Position numbers and translations under genes: made by a program. Below are positions 1 through 12,907 of a stretch of 64,000 nucleotides of DNA, piece after piece (the first letter of the stretch is position 1; each line of letters starts with the position of its first letter). This stretch comes from Hypomesus transpacificus (lineage: Eukaryota; Chordata; Actinopteri; Osmeriformes; Osmeridae), in the NCBI RefSeq assembly GCF_021917145.1, contig NC_061080.1, positions 4,570,693-4,634,692 on the forward strand. The letters run 5' to 3'. The notes beneath the pieces are model-generated. The model was not told the DNA's origin and searched no databases. It saw nothing but the letters and a program-made list of their open reading frames with translations.

Positions 1-3000
1 TAAGGCACGAACACCTGCTTCTTCTTCAGGTTGGTGTTTACTGCATCCTGGGTGAGGTCAGCTGGAGTACGAGAGGGTGTGTTGGGTAGGGGTGCTCAAC
101 AAGCATTAGCTAGAACAATTCATTTCTATAAGATGAATATGGACACGTGAGTGAAATAATTTAATAACGATTGATGGACAATTTGTTTAAACTCGCCCAT
201 TTATGATTTCATGATGCCAACTTTGACCTAGTGAGACCCACTCAAGGCACCCACCCAAAGCAGAGATTACATTGCCCAGGGTAACCAGAGATTTGTTGAT
301 GTTGCCTCCTTCCTTTAGCCTGACACCTGTGGCTCCCGTGGCGTCCGCCCTCTCACTGCCTGCCAGGTCCACCAGGTGGATCTTACTGACCGTCTCGCAA
401 GGCATCTCTGCATCAAACTTAGCCTGAAAAGTCAATAAAAAATGTGAGGTTGACAATTAAAGTAGATGCTGACCCAACACTTCTATTTTTTTATTGGTTT
501 ACCATTTAAAAACAACTCAAGCAAAGCCCTGGAACGTGTGATCCAGATGGATTGAAGACATTCAAATATTTCTATATAAGTCAAGCATGGCAAACACTGT
601 TGCATATCATCGGAGTATGCCAAGAATATAGTGTCAGGACACAACAATGTGGAATTACTGGTTTTGAACATTACTACAGCAATAGAGAGTATATCCTTTC
701 TATTTCATTAGTTTATTATCTTATTAACCAAGAACAATAATGTATTCCCATGGTAGCCAAGAGTAGTAGTTTGTTTGTACAGTGAAGCTGAAGTGACAAT
801 CGTGACGTCCCACCTGAGTGAAGTTGATGGTGAAGATGGCGTGCGAGCGGCTGCTGGTGTCGTTCATGTCTGTGCTTGCCGTGGTGCGGTTGATGTTGCC
901 TGCTTCCATCAGCTCCTCCACGTCACTATAGTTCTGCACCAGATGCTTTGACAGGTCTGGGGTCACCATACGTGGTAAAATGTTATATGTTAACAGACAG
1001 CTGTAATTATATTCAATTCCCTAACTATCAATATATGAGTGGAATGTGTGTTATAATGTGTTATAATGAATTTATCATTTTTATCAAAAAATAACACAAA
1101 ACTATTTTTTTTGTGACATTGGGCAAATAGTTTGAACTGTTAGTGGTGACAGTTTTTCTGGCATTTGTCTGAAAATACCACAATGGAAACCTTTACAGAA
1201 AAATACTTTTAGAGATGAATAAAATAAAATGAATTGCAGCCTTGTTGTCATGTTGTGTCCCCTCTATTGGACTAGAATTCTCTCAAAAAGCCGGGACTTT
1301 TTTAGTATTTTGGGGGGTGAAAAAGCAGATATGAATCATCTAAAACTACAAGCCTAGTGTAGTAAGTGACCAGTGCAATCTTACCCTCCACATAGGGTCC
1401 ATCTTTGGGGTGCTCCCTCACCCTCAGGTTGTAAGTCTGTGTGGACTTTCTTCGGAGCAGGTCTCTGACGCGCTCATTGTAGATCTCCAAATAACTGAAA
1501 AAGATGCAGTCCAAAAGATAGCTGTCATGGCTAAGGTTGGTGCACTGATAAACTGAAGATAACCGGAGCCACGAGAGTCTGTTTAATCGTCTCAAGTTGG
1601 CCTCAAACCCAATGTCTGAGCTACAAAGTCTGCAGTTGTTTATTTTTGGAAGATAAGTGATCGACTGCAGACTTGCTCATCGATGTCTTTGCTCCAAGTC
1701 TCAGATTCCCTTTCCTTTGCTGTATTGATATATAAAATCAGCCAAAACCACTTTTACCCCATTTGTTCACTCACCTGACTTCCGTGCGGAAAGAGGCCTC
1801 ATCCCATCGTGTCATCCCAGCAATGCGGCTGAAAAGACCCTCACATATTCTTGGGATGAGTCCTGCATCTTCCTAAAGATAATTGGACGTGAACCAAATT
1901 TTGCTATCAATTATCAGTACTCCATAGGGTGCTTATACTAATGTAGAGTAGCTTCCGATTCAATGACAGATAAAACACATCATTTTGAAAAAACCCAAGA
2001 CACCTTGCTAACTCCAGACCACCCCCCATCCCAATTCCTGAAAAGTGAAACAGAAAAAAGACAGAGCCCTATTTACAGACAAATGTTTGTTTACATCAGC
2101 ACATCTTATTGGAGTCCCAATAGCAAAGTTAATGATGTATGCTTTTGTATCAGTAAATTCATAGTTGTCTCACTGGGTTGCCCATCATGGTGTAAGACTT
2201 TCCAGAGCCCGTCTGGCCATAGGCGAAGATACAAGCATTGTAGCCTTCGAAAGCAGCCTTCAGGACATCAGAGCCCAGATCTTTAAAAACCTGCAAACAG
2301 TAGAGTATAGATGTGGAAACATTGGTAATGTAATAAATAGAGCTGCATTCAATAGTATACTTCAAATATTTGACATGCTTTCCCTCTCTGCTATCCAGTT
2401 CGCCACAAATGTCCTCTTCAAAACATATCGGTGCACACTGTCTTCTTTAGTGAACTGGCCCTCCCCTGCATACTTGTTGAAATAACTGGTTAACTTATTT
2501 ATGATAACTGGTTAGCTCTTTGGTCTCATCCCCTTACTTATGCAACTTGCTGCACCAAGCATCTCCTACATACACACATACAACAGCTGGTCTTCTCTCC
2601 AAATTCATTTAAAAGTCCCCAAATCTAAAACATGCCTTGGTCTCTCATTTTCCGCAGTTTGCCACTGAATGGAAAACATTACTCAAGTTCCTGAAACTGG
2701 AAACATTTATCACCATAACTGCCTTGAAAAATTAAATCAAGGACATTCTCACAGATAGATGCAAATGTTTTCACACCAAATTGTAAAACAAAAATGTGTC
2801 TCCATGTTTTTTGGGGAGATGCATGGTAAGTAACTTGCTTGTTTTTACTGTTGTTCTCTTAAAATCCTTGTTTTATGTGTTTTATCTTTTACCCATTTCC
2901 TAGAGAGGTTCTAGAATGGAGAGCCAAGCTGGTGGCAGTTGTACTGTTAGAGGGGCCAGTTGGTAAACATTATTGTTGTCATATAGTTATCTTCCCTGCA

Positions 3001-6000
3001 TTGCAGGTATTAACAGGCAAAAGATCATGTTTATAATTATTCAGACTCTACATTTAAGGGTTCCAAGTTTGTTGTCACAGGGGCACAATTTCTCCTCAAG
3101 TGACTTTTGCCACTGTAAATACACATTTGTTCTAAATGACTTGCCTGCTTAAAATAAGAAAAACATTTAAAAACGACTATAATAACACTATCAAAAGGTT
3201 AATAAAAGAAGAGTAAAAACGAAAGATACTAAAACAAACTTCTAGTTAGCAGCACAGGTTTTCTTATACCATTTAATGAGCCATTATAATAAAACCATTA
3301 CTGTAATGTTATAATGCATTGGAAAGTAATTTTCCTTAAAACATAAATGGGATAGGATTTTCCACTATTTTAGAAGGGTTACATATTATTGATTACTCCA
3401 TCAACATTATACAAGAAAACATGACAAGACACACACACTTGTATTAAGTCAGAGTGTAGAATATCAACAGAGAGTGCTGGCAACAAACCAGCTGTGACTA
3501 AGAAAATAAATATGATAATGTAGGCGCACATGCAAGCAAGAACCTCAGCAATTGTTCTACCCTTGAAGTTGACAAGGGGAAAAACCCTCCGCCATAATTA
3601 AGATTATCTTGGAACAAAGGGACAATTTAAAGCAGCTTTGAGCAATAATCTGATTTGAACCCAACACACATTTCCTAGGCAGAACAGTTTCTGACAAAGA
3701 TTTATTTTTATTTTTTTACCTTTTCTTGAGATACGAAACTGGTGCTTTTGCAGTCAGAGGAGTCATAGGAAAAGTCATATGTGAAGGTCTTGGTTCTCTC
3801 TCTCACAGAATCCCCAGTAATTCCATCTGTCACCTTATGAAAGAATTGCATAATACAATTAAGCATCGACCAACATAGCCTAAGAATTATTTTAAAAGCA
3901 GGTTTATATTAACAAAGTATACACATCAAGTAAATGTGATTATGCTATTATCTAGTATTTTGATCAGTTCCCTGCGATGCGTTTCTTTTAAAGCTGCTCA
4001 TGCATCAGACTTGACCTATAATCCTGAAATAAATCACCTTTAGGTTTGAAATAGTAGTCTTTGTTCCCTCCATTCCAATAATGCATTTTGCGGTCAGATC
4101 CTTCTCCCTGTGACAAAGAAATGAAATAATAAACAATACTGACATCGCACATGTTTATCACATCAAGTTTATCAGACATGCAATTTTTTCTGGGCAAGTG
4201 CATAACCAAATTCTCTCAAACCTCGAGAACCCCAAATAACCCTCAATTCTGGGCTGTGAGATTGCCAATGAGTCTGACAAATTACTATTCAAAATGCCTT
4301 AAATTAACTGCCAAATTGTTTTAAGTTATTATACAAGTTCCACGTGTTACAGTTTTTTTTTTTTTATTCGCTTTGGTACTATTTTTACAAGTAAGGTGTA
4401 CATTTTCAAAACTCTTAGTACAAAGATCCAAACTGATCACACTTGTAACGCAGCTAGTCATTCTTTCAAAACTTGATGGAATGCTTTCAGTCCACATAAT
4501 CATTGTTTCAAACACAAGATTATTGTAATATGTAATGGGAACATTTGGTTTAATCACCAAAACACAACAGTATGATCTTCTTTCAGTTTAGTACTTTTAA
4601 CAATCAGTTCATCCAACAGCAAACAATGCAAGATAAATGTTTCAAATCGGCCTTAAAAGTGCTGAAATTAATATGCTACAGTACTATGAAAAAAACAGAT
4701 TACACATTTTCACATTAGGCAATACACTTACATTAATTACATTTACATAATCTATCATTTCCAAAATATCCATTCTATGTGTAATCAAGTGAAGGATCAA
4801 TGCAGACATCGTCTACAATCATTTGGGCAAATGAGTTTTTACTATTTTTCAGATATAATTGTAACATAGGTATACTTTCTATTACAGTATGTAACTAAAT
4901 GAGAACAAAACAACATTTAGGAGGCCCCATGCCCACCTCTCTGACATCTCTGTTGGTACCCATGCCCACCTCTCTGACCTCTCTGTTGGTGCCCATGCCC
5001 ACCTCTCTGACATCTCTGTTGGTACCCATGCCCACCTCTCTGACCTCTCTGGTGGTGCCCATGCCCACCTCTCTGACCTCTCTGGTGGTGCCCATGCCCA
5101 CCTCTCTGACCTCTCTGGTGGTGCCCATGCCCACCTCTCTGACCTCTCTGGTGGTGCCCATGCCCACCTCTCTGACCTCTCTGGTGGTGCCCATGCCCAC
5201 CTCTCTGACCTCTCTGGTGGTGCCCATGCCCACCTCTCTGACCTCTCTGGTGGTGCCCATGCCCACCTCTCTGATGGATCCCTTGTCCACGAGCTCTTCC
5301 TATTCCTTGCTGTCTATCCGGCTCCATGTTGAAAGAAATTGCCAGTGTTTACACCCCCACTTTACAGGTAGTAACGTATATCTAATGACCAATTGTGGTT
5401 ACCCCAATCTGAAATCAAGTAGCAATAACGAGTATTCATCACGTGTGGTTGATTTATATGTTCGTAAAAAAACACATTTTATTTCTGTAGTTCTCAAAAT
5501 TGATACACTGTTTATTGCTGAAATGAAAATATATAGGTTTCCCAAACTGTTCAGTGATGAACCATTAAGATCAGTTGGATTAAGTGTTGGTCAAATTTAT
5601 TTACGCAAATTAGATGAGAAGCATATCAAAAGTATTGTGAGCATTGCATTGTGAAAGACAATTAGGCTACTTCACATGAAAGGTATTTCTTTGATGACAC
5701 ACTGATTAGGTGTGGTGAAAAAGTGATTGTGTATTTTGTGCATTGTACTTTGTCAATTGAACATGTGATGACATTTTTTTTTTAACTGACTTTTTGATGA
5801 TCTGCTTTGAGTTTTGTACTAACATTTGTGAGGTTTTACCACATTGTTGTGAAAATTGTACCAAAGCAAATAAAACAAAACTGTAATTGTTACTCTTTTC
5901 AGTAACCCAAACTTTCTTGAGATTTGTATAGGCCTAGGTTTTGTTTTGTTTCCATACTGCACGTATGAACTCTAATATAGTTAATGGTCAACATGTTATA

Positions 6001-6431
6001 AATCGGTAGCTTGCAGTATGATGGAAAGTAAAATAACACAAGTCAAGATACAATTCATTTCCCCATGATTTGTCATCATGGGAAAACTACCCTATTTCTT
6101 AAACTCCATAATTATTGGTGGGTGAGAATGGTTCATCTACTGAGTTCGAATTACGTTCCCTAGTTAAGTTTGCAAATATGTTTTATTCGCGTGCTCATGA
6201 TGTCAGTGTCATGTGACATGAATTGATGTAGTTTATTTAAAAAAACATGTTGATGTGCCACTGCGACAATGCCACGAGCTTGTTACACAAATTAGCATTA
6301 TTTACATTGTACATCTGGAAACACAGGAATCACCTCGAACGATAAGCATGTATATTATACCCATATGTCCGTTGTTTCACTTACCGCCTGTTCATCGGCC
6401 TGAGCCGGACAGCTACCCGCACCGATGCCAT
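1..6431 (-). CDS. kif16b: Kinesin-3 motor KIF16B (N-terminal motor part, truncated by window edge)
   Basis: Plus-end microtubule motor that carries early endosomes; the family binds PI3P through a C-terminal PX domain, which lies outside this window. Nine coding exons rebuilt on the minus strand: 6431-6385, 4107-4038, 3833-3720, 2290-2174, 1873-1775, 1494-1385, 956-814, 423-255 and 61-1 (open). Together they give 930 nt in one frame, about 310 residues, all with GT donors and AG acceptors. The protein starts [16 protein letters not shown]. It has the P-loop GQTGSGKS (about residues 102-109) in the 2174-2290 exon, switch I SSRSH in the 814-956 exon and switch [11 protein letters not shown] in the 255-423 exon. 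The [15 protein letters not shown] and NINRTT segments fit KIF16B better than KIF13 or KIF1. Intron 1 (4108-6384) holds a transposon relic and minisatellite. The start is chosen because the 47-nt first exon ends in the phase needed by exon 2 and matches the family N-terminus. Confidence 0.95.
4345..5885. mobile_element. Decayed DNA transposon with inverted ends (IS630/Tc1-mariner-like), in kif16b intron 1
   Basis: The two ends are inverted copies of each other. The left end (about 4345-4440) reads ttacag, a T-run, ttcgctttggtact and further matches. The reverse complement of the right end (about 5785-5885) reads ttacagttttgttttatttgctttggtaca and continues with scattered matches for about 90 bp, including tagtacaaa in both. 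Between them lie the 33-bp minisatellite and unremarkable AT-rich DNA. On the minus strand, just before the repeat, an ATG at 5327 opens a frame starting [14 protein letters not shown] and continuing into Arg/Gly/His/Gln-rich repeats. Fish IS630-like transposases, as I recall them, begin with a similar Arg/Gly-rich stretch, so this may be the remnant of the transposase start. No catalytic core survives. Family assignment is inference; the inverted ends are seen directly. Confidence 0.6.
4922..5280. repeat. 33-bp minisatellite, about 11 copies
   Basis: Tandem units of 33 bp built on cccatgcccacctctctgac, about ten full copies plus a partial last one. The first three units carry 'ctgttggt', two of them with 'catct' and 'ta' variants in alternating order. 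The following seven carry 'ctggtggt' and are nearly identical, so the right side of the array looks younger. Because 33 is a multiple of three and the unit has no stop in several frames, both strands show long open frames: an 11-residue repeat [11 protein letters not shown] on plus, and RG/HQ-rich repeats on minus. It lies inside the transposon relic in kif16b intron 1. Confidence 0.95.
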
Positions 6432-7306
6432 TGCACATCCCTCTCTATTGTTGGCGCGTCCACGGTGCTTTATCCAGTTATTCTGGTGATTGATACGACT
6501 TCAACCTTGTTGTTGACAGTCGATCTGCGTTATCTTACTGCCAGGGTTAGCTCGCTGTTTCACAACAGGTGAAATTGCTCTACTTGTTCGTTCATCACTG
6601 TGCACCCTCTCGTCCTCCCTGTGAACTCACTGCACATTTATTAGCTATCACTTGCTAGCTTTTAGCATTGCAGAAAGTAATCAAACTCCAGGGGCGTCAC
6701 CATGCGTCATCAGCTGATAAATCGCAAAGCTGATACGGAAACTTGGAGAAGACATATATTGTTGTTTAAAAACAAATCTTAGGTCAGTGTTTTAACTACT
6801 TTTGTCCACATATTGCACTGTGTAGTGTTAAATAATAGGTTGAAACCCGTAAACAAGCCATATATTGCCCACGTTTGAACGCTTTAAATATAATGTGTCA
6901 AATTAATCTTACTCCTGAACAGATGGTGGCACTACATTCCAGCTATGTCTATCCACAATAGGACGCAGTCACGTTCACTTCCTGTGTTCACTGTTCAGAA
7001 GCGCGTTGAGTGAACGGGTGAGTGTATTTTCTCATTGGCTGAAATGTATTTTGATTTAGTACTGAGTGGAGTTACTAAACATAAATTTGTGATGTTGATC
7101 ATTCTGACCCATACCAAGAGTATGGCGTTTGCTTTAACTTGCAGTAGCAACACAATTACACGCAAGCAGTGATGCACGCTAGCACTAGCTAGCTAGACTA
7201 GCATGTTTCATTCATGATCTAAATGCATGTATCTTACTAACGTTACTGCTGCTCCGATAGGTAACTACGATTGTTTGTATCTACAGGAGCTGTTTTTGAT
7301 CTAAAC
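6432..7306. promoter_or_regulatory. Shared divergent promoter region of kif16b and snrpb2
   Basis: The two start codons point away from each other 875 bp apart, so both promoters must lie here. On the plus side a likely non-coding first exon of snrpb2 ends at a good donor (ggtgagtg near 7016-7023). A matching acceptor, ctacag, ends at 7286, followed by a short leader to the ATG at 7307. An ETS-like core (acttcctg, about 6976-6983) sits just upstream of that donor. The kif16b 5' UTR probably occupies about 6432-6700. No TATA box stands out on either side. KIF16B and SNRPB2 are also head-to-head neighbours in human, from memory. Confidence 0.55.
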
Positions 7307-9451
7307 ATGGATATTAGACCCAACCACACCATTTACATCAACAATGTAAATGATAAAATTAAGAAAGATGGTAAGACCGCGTCTGATTTTTTTCCTACCG
7401 TACCGGGTAAAGCACAGGCTAGCTAGGCTATCTTGAAAGCTGCAGGCCAATCATTGGACAAGTTATATTCTACTACACTTGTTACAACTACAATTGCAGA
7501 TCAAGTCTGATGCATGTTATCTGTATCATGTTATTATTTGCAGTACCGCATGCACATAACTGCCCCCTAGGGGAATTTTAGTGGATACAAACCTTCATTT
7601 AATTGGGAAGTTTAGGAAAAGCACTAGGCCATTTGAAAATAATATTTTTTTTATGTCTGTTGACTTTCAGAACTGAAGCGCTCACTCTATGCCCTATTCT
7701 CCCAGTTTGGGCAAATTGTGGACATTGTCGCTATGAAAACGATAAAGATGCGAGGACAGGCGTTTGTTGTTTTTAAAGAGCTTGCTGCGTCCACAAATGC
7801 ACTCAGGCAACTTCAGGGTTTCCCTTTCTACAATAAGCCCATGGTAAGCTCCACCTTACATTGTCCCTAAAAGGGAAATGTTGAACATCAGCATATTAAA
7901 CATATTTATTTTCCTATATCCAGCGCATACAGTATGCCAAAACAGACTCAGAGGTCATCTCCAAAATGAGAGGCACTTACAATGACAAAGAGAAGAAAAA
8001 GGAGAAGAAAAAGAAGGCTCAAGAGCAAGTTGCCAACGTAACAAAGAAGCCAGCACTGGTGAGAATGACAATGAGTTTGAACCTGTTCAAATGTTAAGAG
8101 GGAAATTAAGCACACAGTCAAATACTGTAGACTAATTTTACTTCCTTGTTCACAGGGATCTAATACACAGCCTAACACACAAGTAACCACACAGGTAAGC
8201 ATATAATTTAGCAACCAATGAATAGTGTGAAGGCTGAGGAAATCGTTGTTGATGTTAATAGTACAATGTAAAATGAAGTTAAAACGATTGTGCCGCTTTC
8301 CATTTCACAAAGATGCTCTCGTTTTTTCTTGTGTTATGAATACAAAGCACCCCTTTACAGCAGTGTGCTTTTGCCCCTCCTTAAGACCCCAAACTTAAAC
8401 TCAGCCAGGCTGTGGCATGTTATTTGCATGCTGTACCCCCAACTTGTTTGTATGGGTTCTTCTGACTACTTAGCTAGTATATTGCTACAAATGCTAGTCA
8501 ACGGGTAGTACCAAAGTTAACGTACCTGACTGTGTTTATCTTGGTAGGTACATACACACATTCACGACACAAACTCCCCACAAAAGGAGAGCTGTGTGCT
8601 TTCCAATGCGCTTCTTTTCTACCTTGAGCTTGGCAAACAGCTTTCCCTCCCTATCAGGATTCCTATCACATGAGACCCATTCGATGAGGTCTGCTTTCTT
8701 AATTTCCGATGGATTATTTTTTAATTAAAGTTCAACAATATCCACAGTATCCCATATTATTTATTTGACTTAAATATATGCATCATGTTTCCAAAGTCGG
8801 AGAAGAATTGCGTTTATTAACCGTGATCTCAATATTTACCAAAATAATCATGATAATGATTTTTGCCGTAATCGAGCAGCCGTAGCTCCTTGCTTATTTA
8901 TTTGTCCCGTCAACTAAATTAATGCACTGTTTATTAAAAGAATGTTGTAAATTGTGAAGGTGATAGGTTTGTGTGGCACAGTGACAGATGTGTCTCTTTT
9001 CTCATTCTAGGTTCCAGACAATCCACCCAACTACATTTTATTCCTCAACAACCTGCCTGAAGAGACAAACGAAATGATGCTGTCTATGTTGTTTAATCAG
9101 TGAGTATTTGTTGCTGTTATTATGAGTTGACTTACTCTCTGATGCCTTAAAAAGTGACTAGCAAACCAGCTCACAAAGAAAATATATACATTTTTAAATT
9201 GTTAATGTTGGAGGCTTCATGTGGTGGTGGCTACAGCACATGGCTTGCATGCATGTATTAGCGACTGATTTTGTCATCTTTTCATTTATAGGTTCCCTGG
9301 TTTTAAAGAGGTACGACTTGTTCCTGGCAAACACGACATCTCTTTTGTTGAATTTGAAAGCGAAGCTCAGGCAGGCGTTGCCAAGGATGCATTACAAGGC
9401 TTCAGAATTACAGCCACTTGTGCCATGAAGATTACTTATTCTAAGAAGTAG
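7307..9451 (+). CDS. snrpb2: U2 snRNP B'' protein
   Basis: Component of the U2 small nuclear ribonucleoprotein; with U2A' it binds U2 snRNA stem-loop IV in the spliceosome. Six coding exons: 7307-7370, 7671-7843, 7924-8058, 8156-8194, 9011-9099 and 9292-9451, 660 nt, 219 residues (human about 225). RRM1 occupies about residues 7-86, with RNP2 IYINNV and RNP1 RGQAFVVF. A Lys-rich linker follows (EKKKEKKKK), then a short Gln/Thr-rich exon. RRM2 starts around [10 protein letters not shown] and ends at the C-terminus (MKITYSKK). The short Lys-rich linker points to B'' rather than the longer U1A (SNRPA). The start has the family's [13 protein letters not shown]. Divergent from kif16b. Confidence 0.95.
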
Positions 9452-9615
9452 TCCCCAATGCTAGATGGGGGAAGCAAAGTTGGACTCTTGTATTGGAAAT
9501 TGATCAGCCATTTGATTGAAAGTTTAAAAAAACAAAATGTATAAAAAAACTGTACTTTTTTTATTTTTTATTGTACGGTCTACTTTTGACTCATCTTTTA
9601 TTAGTGAGACAGAGC

Positions 9616-9621
9616 AATAAA
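9616..9621 (+). terminator. Poly(A) signal of snrpb2
   Basis: AATAAA 165 bases after the snrpb2 stop codon, followed by GT-rich sequence (tttgtgtaactc). It gives a short 3' UTR of roughly 190 nt. Confidence 0.7.
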
Positions 9622-9784
9622 ATTACTTTGTGTAACTCATTTCTCAGTGTCTGAAGCCCAGATTAGCTTTAAGGGTTTGCATTGGGATTCATCAACAATG
9701 ACTATTGCTGTGGGTCCCACTTAGAACCTATGATCAGTAGGAACTTCTTCCAAATTAATTACATAAGAAAAATAATTCTCACTG

Positions 9785-9950
9785 GGGGCACACTGGTGAA
9801 AGGTAGAGAACATACCACAAAGGTTAAGGCCTTACTGCTGGGGCCTGAGTTTGATTCTGGCCTGGGCAATTTCTTGCATGTCTTTCCTGTCTCTGTTTAT
9901 CAATATTAAATGAAGCTGAAAATGCCAAAAAATATATATTACCAAATTAT
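9785..9950 (+). repeat. Degenerate tRNA-derived SINE-like copy
   Basis: Contains a degenerate Pol III B-box-like stretch (gagtttgattctgg, about 9847-9860). It is followed by the sequence type common at the 3' end of teleost SINEs (tgtctttcctgtctctgtttatc, then tgaagctgaaaatgccaaaa and an AT tail). The A box is not clearly kept. Family not named. Confidence 0.5.
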
Positions 9951-11239
9951 TCAACATTTGCAAGTTTATTGTTGGAGAAACAGAACTCCAATCTCACATC
10001 TCGTTCCCACTGCAGGCATTCATGTTCACATCATATAATAAAATGTGCCTTCAGACTTCAATTGCATGGCTAGGAATTGCCATGTCATATATGACTTAAT
10101 GTCTTATCCTTGTTCAGACTGCACAAAATGTATGTAATTTGTGGGATTAACGAGATTTAACCGACACCTTAATGCACAGCAGATCATTAATAAGGACTGA
10201 ACATCTTATTTCAAAACCACATAACAAAATGGTAAATTTGACGGTGTGTTACCAGGCACAGTGCCACAGTAACATCTCAAACACAGTGTTATCTGAAAAG
10301 ACAACTAGCTGTATGGCTGCAGAGGTGGTTTGAGCAAGTACTGACTTGAATACTTGCCGGAATATTTTTTTTGCTAACTACAGTTCTCTTCAAGAGGGCA
10401 CTTCTGAGGAAATGTTAAGATATTATTCTGCAGCTCCTCCATCTGTCTGCTGTCAGTACGTAACATTTTTGCATTTCCACCTTACTTTATCAATGATGTT
10501 TTTCTTCACATTTATACCATGGAAACATTTAATAATGATGGAAAAATATGGTGGGATTGCATACAATTGTGTCATGACCTTGTAAAATGAGGGTAGAAAT
10601 ATATTTTCCTTAAACAAAAATCAAAACAAGATAGGGGATTTATTGGTGCCTATTACTACAACACTCCCCATGGGTTATTTCTGGAACGTTGCACCCTCTT
10701 GTGAATATTGCTTTTTTTTTTCCATGCTTTGATATCGGAATTCAATATAACATCATTTGATTTCTGAAAATAACAAAACACTGTTTTATAAAGTTAGAAT
10801 ATGTTTGAATACGTTTTTAAAATGAAAGCAATGTCTGTCATAATTTATAGATACTATCAAAGGTAACATCTGGTGGCACTGCACTGATTTTTCCGCCCCT
10901 GAGCCTCCTGCACACTTGTAGTAGTCTTGTCATTGCAGGAAATAAATCTTATGCAACAACTGTCTCAGACGGGAGACAAAAATATGCATAGACACCAACC
11001 ATTATTTTATTTTATGACCTAATACGTCAAGTCAAACTCTTGTTTGAGAAATTATAGCTTTTGGCGACAACGTGCTTTACTTGGGGATATGTGGGGAATG
11101 TTTTGCACATCCAAACATTCACTTCTTCTGGATGAAGACCAATCTGATTTAGGAATCAAATCTAGTGCAAGGTGCAAAACAGAATGAGATGTGTTTGGAT
11201 TGGAAATTAAATGTCACTTAATTGACATCACATTGCTTT
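9951..11239. other. Intergenic DNA without recognised features
   Basis: AT-rich sequence with several short T/A runs. Reading frames are short and lack coding character or usable splice sites. I see no RNA gene. Confidence 0.5.
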
Positions 11240-12907
11240 GTTCAGAATCAGAATTTGGTTTATTCGCCATGTAGGTTTACACAAACACGGAATTTACTGT
11301 GGCAGGAAGGTGCAAACAATAAACATATATGGATCTTAAATTAAAAGTACAATAGTCGAACTAATTCTAAGAATTTAACAATCTTTTTTTTTTAACAATT
11401 TAAATATAAAATATATATATAAGAATATGAATGGGCAGCATAGTGCAAATGGGATCAAGGTGGCTTGTGTGTAGTGCAATAGGTGTTGGATGGATGACTT
11501 ATAATAGATATTAGTTAAATGTCAGTGTGAGTCCTTGGCCTTGTTGAAGAGGCAAAATTCAAGAGTTTGAAAGACGGATGACTGGAGGTGCAGCTGTTGG
11601 GGCACAGAAAGAAGAGCAGAGGGGAAAGGATGCAGCCCTGAGGAGATCCTGTGATGGACCGGAGGTCAGAGACTTGTTGTTGTTCCTAGCTTAACTCATT
11701 GCTTCCTGTCAGACAGGAGGAACCATATACTACTTCTATATACTACTACTATATAAACCACTAGGTAATAATACCAAGTCAAAACATAATCATGAGCCTC
11801 AACTCAAATGTCTTTGTTTTCAATGTAAAATGATTCATTTTAATACAAACAGTATTAAACTGTATGTTGTACATACAGTTGTACAACATGTACAACATTA
11901 AAATAATCATATTTTGTTATATATAGGCAGTTCTGTGGTTTGGTAATTCCCAGGTTTGGGGATGAACAGTACTGTATGTACTACAAACATTATAGCTTTT
12001 AAAGAAAAGCATCTCTGTCAAGGCAATCTCTGTTGAGTACTGTAGGAGAATTTTAAGACACAAATCTTTCATGTGATAGATACTACCAGTCATCGGACAG
12101 AAAATATTTACGGGTTTTAAGAGCTGCCCATCATTACAATTAATGATTTTAATGATTTTGACAGAGAAAAAATAACCACCGTAGGTCACAGAGGTTTATG
12201 AAATAGCCATCTTCCTGCATCAAAAAGTGACTACATCTTTTTTCACTTTCCAGACATCTCCAATACTATTTGCTTGCTCCCAGAAGCACATTCTACTGAC
12301 AGATAACGCCTATAGAATACAGATGGATCAGACAAATGATCAGAAACTAGTTTGCTGATTTGCAACATTGGTTTGTAAAATTTTAAGGGAGTTACAGTTG
12401 TAAAGAAGGCTTGGAAGAGCAGCTGGATGGACTTAGTCACAGAAATGGACAGATCCTCTTCATGTTGCCTAGAGAAAATCGGCATGTTTGCATCGTGCAA
12501 GCAATGTGTCTCCTGTTCCAGGTAGGATCTGATCTGGCAGGGATGAACAGTAGCTCCGTCTTGTCAGGTTTCAGTTTCAAAGGGTGGCTGACTGGGGGGG
12601 GGACAAGGGTGGGAAGGAGAGAAATAGCTGTGTCGTCACCGCAGCAGTGGAAAAGAAGACGTGATTTGATGACTGAGTGATCTGGTGTAGATGGATAAGA
12701 AAGGGTCCCAGCACACGACCCCATATGGACTCCCATAGTGAGGGGGCAAGGTGCTCAAGCGGACCCACTACAGCAGGGGTCCCCAAACTTTTGTCTGCGA
12801 GGGCCAAATAATTTTCCTTTCTTTAATGTGGGACCGGGTTGGAACAGAAAACTACTTGGGCTGGAGTAACTACCAGTATTAATGTGGAGATTTTAATATG
12901 ATTTTAA

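Noticed and set aside
4922-5280. CRISPR-like array
   Set aside because: Units are contiguous 33-bp tandem repeats with no spacers, in a vertebrate genome.
4895-5327. Minus-strand repeat proteins ([11 protein letters not shown] and [11 protein letters not shown]) as host genes
   Set aside because: Lie in a TIR-bounded relic, end soon after the array and have no further domain; treated as transposon remnant plus expansion.
4899-5654. 251-codon plus-strand open frame with MPTSLTSLV repeats
   Set aside because: The frame exists because the 33-bp minisatellite has no stop in this phase; both strands are open there, and the tail after the repeat shows no coding signal.
6255-6572. 105-codon plus-strand open frame
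   Set aside because: It is antisense to kif16b exon 1 and its UTR, and has no domain.
9835-9870. tRNA gene
   Set aside because: Only a degenerate B-box-like stretch is present; no cloverleaf can be folded, so it is called a SINE remnant.
12437-12807. Overlapping open frames on both strands
   Set aside because: They fall in an old repeat block and one crosses the border of the hAT insertion; no domain.
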